This document shows positions 21,171-30,386 of a stretch of DNA of 64,000 nt, in pieces. Made by a program: the position numbers and the translations under genes. Position 1 is the stretch's first letter. Each line of letters starts with the position of its first letter. Below the pieces are notes generated by a model. It searched no databases. It was not told the DNA's origin and saw only the letters and a program-made list of their open reading frames with translations. Source of the stretch: Oceanicella sp. SM1341 (lineage in GTDB: Bacteria; Pseudomonadota; Alphaproteobacteria; Rhodobacterales; Rhodobacteraceae); contig NZ_QRGC01000022.1 in assembly GCF_003448965.1 (NCBI RefSeq), forward strand, positions 1 through 64,000. The letters run 5' to 3'.

Positions 21171-21746
21171 ATGACCGCCGACCCGGCAGAGATCATCGAT
21201 TTCTGGCTCACGGAAGTGGGGCCGGAGCGCTGGTACAACGCCAGCCAGGATCTCGACCTAGAAATGCGACACCGCTTCGGACAGGACTGGCGCATGGCGC
21301 GCGCCGGAGCCTATGACGACTGGATCCTCGCGCCCGGGCCGGCGCTGGCGCTGCTGCTGCTGCTCGACCAGTTCCCGCGCAACATGTTCCGCGGCCAGGC
21401 GGAGGCCTTCGCCTCCGATGCCAAGGCGCTGAAGCTGGCGAAACGCGCCCTCGTGCTCGGCCACGACCTGCGCACGCCGGAGCCGGAGCGCCAGTTCTTC
21501 TACCTCCCCCTCATGCATTCCGAGTGCCTCACCGACCAGGAGCGCTGCTGCCGGCTGTTTCACCTGCGCATGAGCCGCACGGGCGAGGACAACCTGCTCC
21601 ACGCAAGGGTGCACCGGGAGATCATCCGGAAGTTCGGCCGCTTCCCCACCCGCAGCGAAAGCCTGGGGCGGCCGCTGTCCGGCGCCGAGGCGAAATGGCT
21701 GGAAACGGGCGGCTACCACCGGGTTCTCGAAGACCTGGCGGAGTGA
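21171..21746 (+). CDS. DUF924 family protein
   Basis: 191 residues. ATG 21171 follows GGGGGAAACA; upstream in-frame codons are Arg-rich and unlikely. Family motifs: IIDFWLTEVGPERWYN, LLLLDQFPRNMFRG, FYLPLMHSECLTDQERC and HREIIRKFGRFPTRSESLGR. DUF924 proteins are TPR-like helical proteins of unknown function. Confidence 0.88.
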   Translation: MTADPAEIIDFWLTEVGPERWYNASQDLDLEMRHRFGQDWRMARAGAYDDWILAPGPALALLLLLDQFPRNMFRGQAEAFASDAKALKLAKRALVLGHDLRTPEPERQFFYLPLMHSECLTDQERCCRLFHLRMSRTGEDNLLHARVHREIIRKFGRFPTRSESLGRPLSGAEAKWLETGGYHRVLEDLAE

Positions 21747-21831
21747 AATACCCTGCCCGGGCAGAGGGTTGGCAGCCCTCCGCCCGAGGCATGGCTGCCA
21801 TGCGGCCGGGGTTTTGCACTGGCGGCAGAAA

Positions 21832-21853
21832 TATGGTTTAACGCTAAACCATA
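21832..21853. promoter_or_regulatory. Perfect palindrome (TATGGTTTA-ACGC-TAAACCATA) before lpdA
   Basis: A 9-bp inverted repeat with a 4-base centre, ending 22 bp before the ATG of the dihydrolipoyl dehydrogenase. It is AT-rich against a GC-rich background and well placed to act as an operator. I do not recognise the regulator. Confidence 0.55.
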
Positions 21854-21875
21854 ATCAGGCGAGAGGAAGCATCGC

Positions 21876-23270
<1,395 letters not shown>

Positions 23271-23276
23271 AGTGAC

Positions 23277-23303
23277 ACGCCCCGCCACCCGCGGGGCGTT
23301 TTC
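23277..23303 (+). terminator. Rho-independent terminator of lpdA
   Basis: A perfect 9-bp stem ACGCCCCGC/GCGGGGCGT with loop CACCC, followed by TTTTCC, 7 bp past the stop codon. Confidence 0.88.
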
Positions 23304-23320
23304 CTTTCCGGGGGGGGGAC

Positions 23321-23707
23321 ATGATCCGGCTCGACGCGCTCGACCATCTGGTGCTCACCGTGGCGGACATCCCGCGCAGCATCGCCTTCTACCGCGACGT
23401 GCTCGGCATGCGCGAGGAGAGCTTCGGCGCGGGGCGCAAGGCGCTGCTCTTCGGCGCGCAGAAGATCAACCTGCACGAGGCCGGGCGCGAGTTCGAGCCC
23501 AAGGCGGCGCGGCCGGGGCCCGGCACGGCGGACCTGTGTTTCCTCACCTCCGTCCCGCTGGGCGAGGTGGCGGCCGGGCTTGCGCGGCATGGCGTGGTGG
23601 TGGAGGAGGGGCCGGTGGCGCGCACCGGGGCGCGCGGGCCCATTCTCTCGCTCTACATCCGGGATCCGGACGGCAATCTCATCGAGATCGCGAACCCTGC
23701 CGGGTGA
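23321..23707 (+). CDS. VOC (glyoxalase-like) family protein
   Basis: 128 residues. LDALDHLVLTVADIPRSIAFYRDVLGM is the first VOC module with a metal-ligand His. KINLHEAGREFEPKAARPGPG and LSLYIRDPDGNLIEIANP are the second, with a typical terminal Glu ligand. It resembles YwbC/fosfomycin-resistance-like VOC proteins of unknown substrate. A G-rich run before the ATG supplies the ribosome binding site. Confidence 0.9.
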   Translation: MIRLDALDHLVLTVADIPRSIAFYRDVLGMREESFGAGRKALLFGAQKINLHEAGREFEPKAARPGPGTADLCFLTSVPLGEVAAGLARHGVVVEEGPVARTGARGPILSLYIRDPDGNLIEIANPAG

Positions 23708-23718
23708 GGGGCCCGGCA
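23698..23718. terminator. Short hairpin between convergent genes
   Basis: Arms TGCCGGG/CCCGGCA enclose seven bases and overlap the stop of the VOC gene. It is a weak candidate because no T-run follows. Confidence 0.35.
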
Positions 23719-23734
23719 GGGCTGCGAAGGGTCT

Positions 23735-23923
23735 TCAGCGCAGGGTCTCGAGGGCGGCGCTGTTGCCGCGCCAGTCCTGGGTCTTTCCGTCGTGATGTGC
23801 CGCGATCCCGAAGGCCGCGGGCAGGGCAATCAGGGCGACGAGGACCGCCACGGCGATTGCAGTGGCGGAGAGGCGCAGGCCGGGGCGCGCGGTGTGCGCG
23901 GGGCTCGACATCGTGAGATGCAT
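23735..23923 (-). CDS. Small single-pass membrane protein
   Basis: 62 residues. The start MHLTMSSPAHTARPG is fixed by CAGGAGAAAGAGCC immediately upstream. It has one strongly hydrophobic segment, ATAIAVAVLVALIALPAAFGIAA (residues ~20-42), then a short polar tail HHDGKTQDWRGNSAALETLR. Unknown function; a real gene judging by the ribosome binding site and the non-random hydrophobic profile. Confidence 0.6.
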   Translation of the reverse strand: MHLTMSSPAHTARPGLRLSATAIAVAVLVALIALPAAFGIAAHHDGKTQDWRGNSAALETLR

Positions 23924-24037
23924 GGCTCTTTCTCCTGGTGGCGATCGCCCGGCCGCCTTCGGCCGGGCCCGATCGGGATACCAGCGATATGGCATCGCGC
24001 GTGCCATTGTTGAAATGAATGTTTGATGCGCCGCGCA

Positions 24038-25588
24038 TCACTTTCCGTGATGCATCTCCCGTGCCGCTTCCGCCCGCAGGGCGCGGGCTTCCGAGAGAAC
24101 CGCGGCGGCGCCGCCGTCCGCGTCGAGCCTCCGCCAGCCGGGCACGTTCTCGTCTGCGGGCTGGCGGCGCATCACCTGCGTATCGGCGTCCGAGGCATCC
24201 GCGGTGCGGGCCTCGAGGCGCCGGCTCAGCGTGTCCGTGTCGGCGTAGAGCCAGAAGCCGGTGAAGGGCAGGGCCCGTGCGCGGGCGAGTGCCTCGGCCC
24301 GGGCGCGCAGGGCGGGGTCGAGGAAGGCCGCGTCGAGCAGCACGCTCGCACCCGCGCGCAGGGCCCGGTCCGCATCGGCGAAGAGCCTGCGGTAGGTGGC
24401 GGCGCCGGCCTCGGGCGTGTAGCCCTCCGGGCCCAGCCGGTCCTCCGGCGCGCGGCCGGTCAGCCGCTTGCGGATCTCGTCGGAGCGCAGGATGACCGCG
24501 CCGTGCATGCCCCGCGCGAGCCCGGCTGCGAGGGTGGACTTGCCGGTGCCCGAGCGCCCGCCCACCGCGATCACCTCCGCGCGCGGCGTCGGCGCGCAGG
24601 CGGCGATTGCGAGGCCGAGATATTCGCCGGCCCGCGCCTCGGTCTCGTCGGAGGGCGGCGACATCAGCGCCACCAGGGCGCGCACCGCCGCCCGCACAGA
24701 GACCAGCGGCGCCATCAGGTCGAGCGCGGCATAGTCGCGCGTGGCGGCAAGGTAGCGCGACATCAGCAGCGGCACGAAGGCGGCCTCGCCCCGGTGCAGC
24801 AGGTCCATCACCGTGAAGGCGATGTCGTAGAGGATGTCGATGTCGCTGAAGCCGGGGTGGAACTCGATACCGTCGAACAGCCGGATGCGGCCCTCGAAGA
24901 GGCAGATGTTGCCCAGGTGGAGGTCGCCGTGGCAGGCCCGCACGCAGCCGCGGCGGGCGCGGGCATCGAGCCGGGCGCAGAGCGCCGGGCCGCGCGGCGC
25001 GATCAGGTCCTTCCAGCGCGCCACGGCCGCGGCCGCGGGCCGGCCTTCGGAGGCGGCTTCCAGCCGCGCGGTGAGGTCCGAGAGCGTGGTGGCGAAGCGC
25101 TCCGGCATTTCGGCGAAGGGGATGCGGCGGGCCGAGAGGTGCAGCGCCGATATCTCGTCGGCGAGCGCGCGCACATGTGCCTCGGTGAGGGCGCCGCGCG
25201 CCGCGACCCGGTCGAGCAGGTCGTCCTGGGGAAAGCGGCGCATGTGCACCAGGTGCTCCACCGGCACGCCCTCGCCGCCGATGCGCAGCCCCTCGGGCCC
25301 CTCGGTCACCGGCACGAGATCGAGGTAAAGCTCGGGCGCGGTGCGCCGGTTGAGCTCCAGTTCCGCCGCACAGCTCTCCCGCCGCTTTCCGGCGGTCGAG
25401 AAATCGGCAAATCCCACGCGCACCGCCTTCTTCATCTTCCATGCCGAGTCGCCGGCGAGGAAGATGTGCGAGAGATGGGTCTCGATATGCTCCGCCTGCG
25501 CGCCGCCATGCGCGTCCGGGGAGGAGAGGAAGGCGATCACGCGGTCCTGTGCGGCGCGGTCTCTCGCCTCGGGCTCGGCCGGGGGCAT
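24038..25588 (-). CDS. Bifunctional aminoglycoside-phosphotransferase-like / AAA kinase protein
   Basis: About 516 residues from ATG 25588 (CGAGGAAG upstream). The N-terminal two thirds is an APH/kinase-like domain: HLSHIFLAGDSAWKMKKAVRVGF, VRACHGDLHLGNICLFEG (catalytic H-G-D-x-H-x-x-N) and IRLFDGIEFHPGFSDIDILYD (metal site). The C-terminal third is a P-loop kinase: VIAVGGRSGTGKSTLAAGLA, ILRSDEIRKRLTG, DAAFLDPALRARAEALA. This two-domain protein is widespread in alpha- and betaproteobacteria; its substrate is not established. Confidence 0.88.
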   Translation of the reverse strand: MPPAEPEARDRAAQDRVIAFLSSPDAHGGAQAEHIETHLSHIFLAGDSAWKMKKAVRVGFADFSTAGKRRESCAAELELNRRTAPELYLDLVPVTEGPEGLRIGGEGVPVEHLVHMRRFPQDDLLDRVAARGALTEAHVRALADEISALHLSARRIPFAEMPERFATTLSDLTARLEAASEGRPAAAAVARWKDLIAPRGPALCARLDARARRGCVRACHGDLHLGNICLFEGRIRLFDGIEFHPGFSDIDILYDIAFTVMDLLHRGEAAFVPLLMSRYLAATRDYAALDLMAPLVSVRAAVRALVALMSPPSDETEARAGEYLGLAIAACAPTPRAEVIAVGGRSGTGKSTLAAGLARGMHGAVILRSDEIRKRLTGRAPEDRLGPEGYTPEAGAATYRRLFADADRALRAGASVLLDAAFLDPALRARAEALARARALPFTGFWLYADTDTLSRRLEARTADASDADTQVMRRQPADENVPGWRRLDADGGAAAVLSEARALRAEAAREMHHGK

Positions 25589-25674
25589 GTGGGGTCTTCC
25601 TCGGGCAGTGTGCAGTCGGTCGGGCAAGGCAGGCGGGGAGGGCGCCGGGGCGCGCTCCCCTCGGGCATGCCGGT

Positions 25675-26088
25675 TCAGGCGGCCTCGGACGCCCGGGCGG
25701 GCGCGGCCACCGGAGCCGCGGGCAGCGGGGTGATCTCGGGCACCGCCCTGGCGGTGTCCTGCAGGGTCTCGAGGCAGATCTGCGCGAGAGAGGAGAACTC
25801 CTCGCCATACTGCTTCACCGCCGTCTCCATGAAGGCGGTGGACAGGGTGAGCATCTCCTGCGGCGTGCGGCAGCTCGCGGCCTCCACCGCCGCCTTGCGG
25901 TCTTCCTCCAGCCGCTGGCGCAGGAAATCGGCGTATTCGGTGCCGAAGCGTGCCGCCCGGGCCATGGCCTGGGACTGGATGTCCAGCGTGGCCTTCAGCG
26001 CGCGCTGCTGCGCCTCGATGAAAGGGGCGACGGAGAAATGCTGTTCCATCGAATAGGCGTCTGCGGGGGTCGGTTTCGTCGTGGGCAT
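25675..26088 (-). CDS. Phasin-family protein (polyhydroxyalkanoate granule-associated)
   Basis: 137 residues. The start MPTTKPTPADAYSM is preceded by GGAGGAACACC. It is helical and Ala/Gln-rich: APFIEAQQRALKATLDIQSQAMARAARFGTEY and CRTPQEMLTLSTAFMETAVKQYGEEFSSLAQ match the Phasin_2 pattern. The Ala/Pro-rich C-terminal tail (LPAAPVAAPARASEAA) is typical. It should coat PHB granules. An FNR-type site lies 70 bp upstream of its start, suggesting oxygen-linked control. Confidence 0.8.
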   Translation of the reverse strand: MPTTKPTPADAYSMEQHFSVAPFIEAQQRALKATLDIQSQAMARAARFGTEYADFLRQRLEEDRKAAVEAASCRTPQEMLTLSTAFMETAVKQYGEEFSSLAQICLETLQDTARAVPEITPLPAAPVAAPARASEAA

Positions 26089-26157
26089 CGGGTGTTCCTC
26101 CGTGGGCAAATCGGGAACTTGCAGGCGGCAGTGTCTCACGCGCGGCGCCCCCGGGAA

Positions 26158-26171
26158 TTGACCTAGGTCAA
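26158..26171. promoter_or_regulatory. FNR/CRP-family site TTGACCTAGGTCAA
   Basis: A perfect 14-bp palindrome that fits TTGA-N6-TCAA, the FnrL/FNR-family core. It is 70 bp upstream of the phasin start and 225 bp from the divergent DUF1989 gene, so the phasin gene is the likely target. Confidence 0.6.
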
Positions 26172-26326
26172 ACCGGCGGGCTGTCAGCGCCGCCGTCGTG
26201 ATGATTCCCCGGGTGCCGCCCGCACGGCGCAGGCGCCTGCCTGCAGTTTGCGCAGAATCCCGGATCGAAACGGAATTTGCTGAAAATACAGGCGGAATGT
26301 GGACGGAATGCGCCTTGAATTCCCGT

Positions 26327-26334
26327 GGTATACC
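26327..26334. promoter_or_regulatory. GntR/FadR-type operator candidate GGTATACC
   Basis: The palindromic core of TGGTATACCG (26326-26335), 61 bp before the first gene of the DUF1989 operon. FadR/FCD-type GntR regulators commonly bind T-G-G-T-A-T-A-C-C-A-like sites, and the operon ends with such a regulator (30387-31067). Confidence 0.45.
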
Positions 26335-26395
26335 GACAGAATGCACGCAGCACACGGCACCGCCGTGCCACCGACAGCTGCGAGGAGGCCCCGCC

Positions 26396-27007
26396 ATGAC
26401 CCGTACAGCAACCACCCTCCCGGCCTCGCAGGGCGCGGCCTGGCGGCTGCGCCTCGGCGAGACGCTCACCATCGTCAACACCCACGGCAGCCAGGTGATC
26501 GACACCTGGGCGCTCAATGCCGATGACCTCTCCGAGCATTCGGCGATGGAGCACACCCGCTCGAAGAACAGCCATGTCTACCTCGAGGAGGGCCTCGCGG
26601 TGATGAGCTCGAAGCGCCGCCCCATGGTGACCCTCGTCGCCGACACCACGCCGGGCCGGCACGACACGCTGCTCTGCCCCTGCTCTGCGGAGATCTACGC
26701 CGAGCTCGGCCAGCCGGCCGGCCACCGCTCCTGCACCGGCAATTTCCACGAGGCGATCGGCGCCCTCGGCCTGTCGCTGCCCTTCACCCCCGCCTCGCTC
26801 AACCTGTTCATGCAGGTGGGCGTGGAGGCGGATGGCGCCGTGCGCCGCGAGCCCCCGGTCTCGAAACCCGGCGACAGCGTGACCCTGCGCGCCGAGATGG
26901 ACGTGATCCTCGTGCTCTCCGCCTGCCCGCAGGACGTGACGCCGATCAACGGCGAGGGCTGCACCCCGCGCGACGTGGAGATCATCCTCGGGGAGGCCGC
27001 GGCGTGA
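26396..27007 (+). CDS. DUF1989 (urea carboxylase-associated-like) protein
   Basis: 203 residues, with GAGGAGG before ATG 26396. It shows GETLTIVNTHGSQVIDTWALNADD, HDTLLCPCSAEIY, HRSCTGNFHEAIGALGL and TPASLNLFMQVGVEADG, which together form the DUF1989 pattern with its conserved Cys cluster. Homologues (UAAP1/2) accompany urea or guanidine carboxylases. Here the partner is a urea-releasing arginase-family hydrolase and an ABC importer. The stop overlaps the next start by 4 bp (GTGA). Function unknown. Confidence 0.85.
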   Translation: MTRTATTLPASQGAAWRLRLGETLTIVNTHGSQVIDTWALNADDLSEHSAMEHTRSKNSHVYLEEGLAVMSSKRRPMVTLVADTTPGRHDTLLCPCSAEIYAELGQPAGHRSCTGNFHEAIGALGLSLPFTPASLNLFMQVGVEADGAVRREPPVSKPGDSVTLRAEMDVILVLSACPQDVTPINGEGCTPRDVEIILGEAAA

Positions 27008-27804
27008 GCGCCCCGCTGCTGAAGATCCGCGGCCTGCGCAAGTCCTTCGGCGAGACCGAGGTGCTCAAGGGCATCGATCTCGAGGTGGGGCAGGGCGAGG
27101 TGGTGTCGATCATCGGGGCCAGCGGCTCGGGCAAGAGCACCTTCCTGCGCTGCATCAACGTGATGGAGATGCCCGACGAGGGGTTCCTCGACTTCGCGGA
27201 CGTGCATTTCGACTACCGCGAGGGCGCCCGCGCCCGGCCGACCGACGCGCAGCTGCGCGCCCTGCGCGCCCGTATCGGCATGGTGTTCCAGAGCTACAAC
27301 CTCTGGCCCCACATGACCGTGCTGCAGAACATCACCGAGGCGCCGGTGCGCCTGCGCGGCGTGCCCCGCCGCGAGGCCGAGGAGGAGGCGCGCGCGCTGC
27401 TCGCGCGCATCGGGTTGCTGGAGAAGCAGGACGCCTATCCCTCGAAACTCTCGGGCGGGCAGCAGCAGCGCGTCGCCATCGTGCGCGCGCTCGCCATGAA
27501 GCCCGAGGTGATGCTCTTCGACGAGGTGACCTCCGCGCTCGACCCCGAGCTGGTGGGCGAGGTGCTCACCCTCATGGCCCAGCTCGCCCGCGAGGGCATG
27601 ACCATGCTGCTCGTCACCCACGAGATCGACTTCGCCCGCGAGGTCTCCTCCCGGGTGCTGTTCTTCGACAATGGCGTGATCGCGGAGGACGGCCCGCCCG
27701 ACGCCGTGCTGCGCACGCCCCGTTCCGAGCGCCTGCGCGGCTTCCTCGCCCGCATGCTGCACCGCGACGCCATCGACACCGCCCACGGGGAGACGCCCGC
27801 ATGA
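27004..27804 (+). CDS. Polar amino acid-type ABC transporter, ATP-binding protein
   Basis: 266 residues starting at GTG. Walker A IIGASGSGKSTFLRCIN, Q-loop VFQSYNLWPHMTVLQNI, signature LSGGQQQRVAIVRALAM, Walker B VMLFDEVTSALDPEL and switch His LLVTHE. All are typical of the GlnQ/HisP subfamily. It probably energises import of a basic or guanidino solute together with the downstream permease and binding protein. Confidence 0.94.
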   Translation: MSAPLLKIRGLRKSFGETEVLKGIDLEVGQGEVVSIIGASGSGKSTFLRCINVMEMPDEGFLDFADVHFDYREGARARPTDAQLRALRARIGMVFQSYNLWPHMTVLQNITEAPVRLRGVPRREAEEEARALLARIGLLEKQDAYPSKLSGGQQQRVAIVRALAMKPEVMLFDEVTSALDPELVGEVLTLMAQLAREGMTMLLVTHEIDFAREVSSRVLFFDNGVIAEDGPPDAVLRTPRSERLRGFLARMLHRDAIDTAHGETPA

Positions 27805-28457
27805 CCTTCACCTGGAGCGATCTCGCCAACTACGGCCCGGGCTTCCTCAACGCCGCCGGCATCGTCTTCGGCATCACCATCTGCGCCATCCTGGTGAGCT
27901 GGGCCACCGGCCTCGCCGTGGCGCTCGGCAACCGCTCGGAGCTGCGCGCGGTGCGCGGCCTCGCCGCCTTCTACGTGTGGTTCATCCGCGGCACGCCCAC
28001 GCTGATCCAGATCTTCCTGATCTACTTCGGCCTGCCGCAGTTCGGCCTGCGCATCTCGCCCTTCACCGCCGGCTTCATCGCCCTGGGGCTGAACTCGGGC
28101 GCCTACGTGGCCGAGATCATCCGCTCCGGCCTCTCCGCCATCCCCAAGGGGCAGACGGAATCGGCCCTCGCCCTCGGCTTCTCCCGGCGCGAGACCATGC
28201 AGCGCATCATCTTGCCGCAGGTCTGCCGCATCATCGTGCCGCCGATCACCAACGAGGCGATCACCACGCTCAAGAACACCTCGCTGCTCTCCACCATCAC
28301 CGTGGTCGAGCTCACCCTCTACGCGCAGACCATCATCGCGCGCACCTACCGCCCCTTCGAATTCTACATCTCGGCCGCCATCGTCTACCTGGTGCTCACC
28401 ACCGTGCTGTCGCATCTCGCGACCCGGGTGGAGAAGCGCTACGCGGCGATGAGCTGA
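27801..28457 (+). CDS. Polar amino acid-type ABC transporter, permease
   Basis: 218 residues and about five membrane helices. VWFIRGTPTLIQIFLIYFGLPQ is the conserved first cytoplasmic/TM block, and SGLSAIPKGQTESALALGFSRRETMQRIILPQ is the EAA loop that docks the ATPase. It overlaps the ATPase gene by 4 bp (ATGA). Only one permease gene is present, implying a homodimer. Confidence 0.94.
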   Translation: MTFTWSDLANYGPGFLNAAGIVFGITICAILVSWATGLAVALGNRSELRAVRGLAAFYVWFIRGTPTLIQIFLIYFGLPQFGLRISPFTAGFIALGLNSGAYVAEIIRSGLSAIPKGQTESALALGFSRRETMQRIILPQVCRIIVPPITNEAITTLKNTSLLSTITVVELTLYAQTIIARTYRPFEFYISAAIVYLVLTTVLSHLATRVEKRYAAMS

Positions 28458-28480
28458 GAGCCTGCCCGAGGACACCAGCC

Positions 28481-29437
28481 ATGACCACGCTTCCCAAGGA
28501 TTCCCTCGAAAGCCCGCGCTTCTGCGGTGTGCCGAGCTTCATGCGCCTGCCCATGCCCGCCACGGCGGAGGGGCTCGACGCCGCGATCATCGGCCTGCCG
28601 TCGGACTCCGGCGCCCCCTTCCGCACCGGCGCGCGCTTCGGCCCGAACGCGGTGCGCGCCATGTCGATCATGCTGCGCCCGATCAACCCCTACCGCGGCA
28701 ACATCAACGTGTTCGAGGCCATGCGCGTGGCCGACCTGGGCGATGCCCCGGTGGTGCCGGGCTACGAGATCGACAGCCTGGAGTGGATGGAGCAGGCGGT
28801 GCGCAAGGTGGTCGACGCGGGGGCTGCCCCCTGCGGCATCGGCGGCGACCATTCGGTGACGCTCGCCGAGCTGCGCGCCGTGGCCTCGAAGCACGGGCCG
28901 CTGGGCCTTGTGCAGTTCGACAGCCACACCGACACCTGGGACAAGTACTTCGCCGGCAAGCGCTATTCCGCCGGCACCCCCTTCCTGCGCGGCGTGGAGG
29001 AGGGCATCATCGACCCCTCCCGCTCGATCCAGATCGGCATGCGCGGCTCGCTGTTCCGCGAGACCGACGTGAGCCAGTCGCTCGACCTCGGCTACGAGGT
29101 GCTCACCACCGACGACGTGTTCGACCTCGGCTTCGAGGCGGTGGCCGAGCGCATCCGCACCCGAACCGCGGGCGGCTCGAGCTTCCTCACCTTCGACATG
29201 GATTTCGTCGACCCCGCCGCGGCGCCGGCGGTGGAGACGCCCGAGGCCGGCGGCCCGAACGCCCGCGAGACCCTGCGCCTGCTGCGCGCCATCCACGGTG
29301 TGAACCTGGTGGGCTGCGACGTGGTCGAGATCTCGCCGATGTATGACGGCCCCGGCCAGATCACCGCGCTGCTCGGCGCCACCGTGATGGCCGAGCTGCT
29401 CGCCCTGATGGCCGAAGGCCGCAGCGCCGGACGCTGA
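28481..29437 (+). CDS. Arginase/agmatinase-family ureohydrolase
   Basis: 318 residues from ATG 28481 (GAGGA upstream). The metal-binding motifs are intact: GIGGDHSVTLAEL, LVQFDSHTDTWDKYFAGKRYSAGTPF (D-x-H-x-D) and LTFDMDFVDPAAAPAVETPEAGG (D-x-D). The usual 'P-G-T-G-T-P-E' after the last motif is replaced by PAVETPE, so the guanidino substrate may differ from agmatine. Expected reaction: hydrolysis of a guanidino compound to urea plus an amine. It sits between the ABC permease and its binding protein, so substrate import and cleavage are linked. Confidence 0.9.
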   Translation: MTTLPKDSLESPRFCGVPSFMRLPMPATAEGLDAAIIGLPSDSGAPFRTGARFGPNAVRAMSIMLRPINPYRGNINVFEAMRVADLGDAPVVPGYEIDSLEWMEQAVRKVVDAGAAPCGIGGDHSVTLAELRAVASKHGPLGLVQFDSHTDTWDKYFAGKRYSAGTPFLRGVEEGIIDPSRSIQIGMRGSLFRETDVSQSLDLGYEVLTTDDVFDLGFEAVAERIRTRTAGGSSFLTFDMDFVDPAAAPAVETPEAGGPNARETLRLLRAIHGVNLVGCDVVEISPMYDGPGQITALLGATVMAELLALMAEGRSAGR

Positions 29438-29467
29438 GAAACCACTTCAACAGAGAGGCACAAGACA

Positions 29468-30259
29468 ATGAAATTCCGTTCCATTCTCGCGGCAGCCGCC
29501 GCTTTCGCCACGCTGGCCACCGTCTCCGCCCAGGGCGCGGACGATCTCGGCCTGCTCGAGCCGGGCAAGCTGATGGTGGCGACCGAGGGCACCTATCCGC
29601 CGTTCTCCATGCGTGAGGCGAACGGCGATCTCGACGGGCTCGAGGTGCGGGTGATGAAGGAGGTCGCGAAGCGGCTGGGCCTCGAATACACCCCCGTGGT
29701 CACCAAGTGGGATTCGCTGCTGGTGGGGCTGATGTCCGACCAGTTCGACGTGATCTCGGCGGCGATGGACATCACCGCCGAGCGGCAGGAGCGGGTGACC
29801 TTCTCCGACGGCTGGCTCGAGTCCGGCGGGCGCATCGTCACCGCCGAGGGCTCGGACATCACCGGCCTGGCCGACCTGAAGGGCCGCACCGTGGGCGCGC
29901 TGGTGGCCTCGAACTGGACCACGATCGGCGAGGAAGCCGGCGCCGAGGTGAAGACCTACAAGGCCGAGTCCGACGCCATGCAGGACCTGGTGAACGGCAA
30001 CCTCGACGCGGTGATCACCGATTCCATCGCCGCCGCCTTCGCGATCAAGGAAGGCGGCATGCCGCTTACCATGACCGAGGATTACGTGAGCACGGTGCAG
30101 AAGGGCTTCGCGATGCAGAAGGGCAAGATCGCCCTGGCCGAGGCCATCAACGGCGCGCTGGCGGACATGATCGCCGACGGCACCTATGCCGAGCTGACCA
30201 CCGGCCTCGTGGGCTACGCGCCGGCCCCGGCCGAGCCGATCCGCACCATCAAGGACTGA
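29468..30259 (+). CDS. Amino acid-type ABC transporter substrate-binding protein
   Basis: 263 residues. Signal peptide MKFRSILAAAAAFATLATVSAQG. The mature SBP_bac_3 fold shows LMVATEGTYPPFSMREANG, GLEVRVMKEVAKRLG, SLLVGLMSDQFDVISAAMDITAERQERVTFS and NGNLDAVITDSIAAAFAI. It is the periplasmic receptor for the transporter encoded 1.7-2.4 kb upstream, from which it is separated by the ureohydrolase gene. A strong hairpin follows it. Confidence 0.93.
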   Translation: MKFRSILAAAAAFATLATVSAQGADDLGLLEPGKLMVATEGTYPPFSMREANGDLDGLEVRVMKEVAKRLGLEYTPVVTKWDSLLVGLMSDQFDVISAAMDITAERQERVTFSDGWLESGGRIVTAEGSDITGLADLKGRTVGALVASNWTTIGEEAGAEVKTYKAESDAMQDLVNGNLDAVITDSIAAAFAIKEGGMPLTMTEDYVSTVQKGFAMQKGKIALAEAINGALADMIADGTYAELTTGLVGYAPAPAEPIRTIKD

Positions 30260-30304
30260 GGCTGCCGGCCGGCCCTGCGCCGGCCCGCGCCCGACGCGAA
30301 GACC

Positions 30305-30333
30305 GATGCCGGCCGGCCCGCCCGGCCGGCATC
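30305..30333 (+). other. Stable hairpin after the binding-protein gene
   Basis: A 12-bp stem (GATGCCGGCCGG / CCGGCCGGCATC) with a 5-base loop and no T-run. A hairpin at this point typically stabilises the abundant binding-protein message or reduces read-through into the regulator gene. Confidence 0.6.
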
Positions 30334-30386
30334 CGGACAGCATGCGCCGCCCCGCAGGGGGACGGCACCACAGGGAGAGATCCGCG

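Larger units (their letters stand above)
26089..26395. other. 307-bp divergent regulatory region (phasin / DUF1989 operon)
   Basis: It holds an FNR-type palindrome near the phasin gene and a GGTATACC core near the DUF1989 gene (both listed). In between (26255-26345) it is markedly AT-richer than its flanks, with the word GGAAT or its variant recurring several times (CGGAATTTG, GCGGAATGTGG, ACGGAATGCG, CAGAATGCAC). This suggests binding-site clusters or promoter DNA. No coding sequence seen. Confidence 0.55.

Noticed and set aside
17857-21171. An 1,100-codon minus-strand frame across queA and the MFS gene
   Set aside because: It is antisense to queA and the MFS transporter, both of which have intact family motifs and start sites. 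Low-complexity composition.
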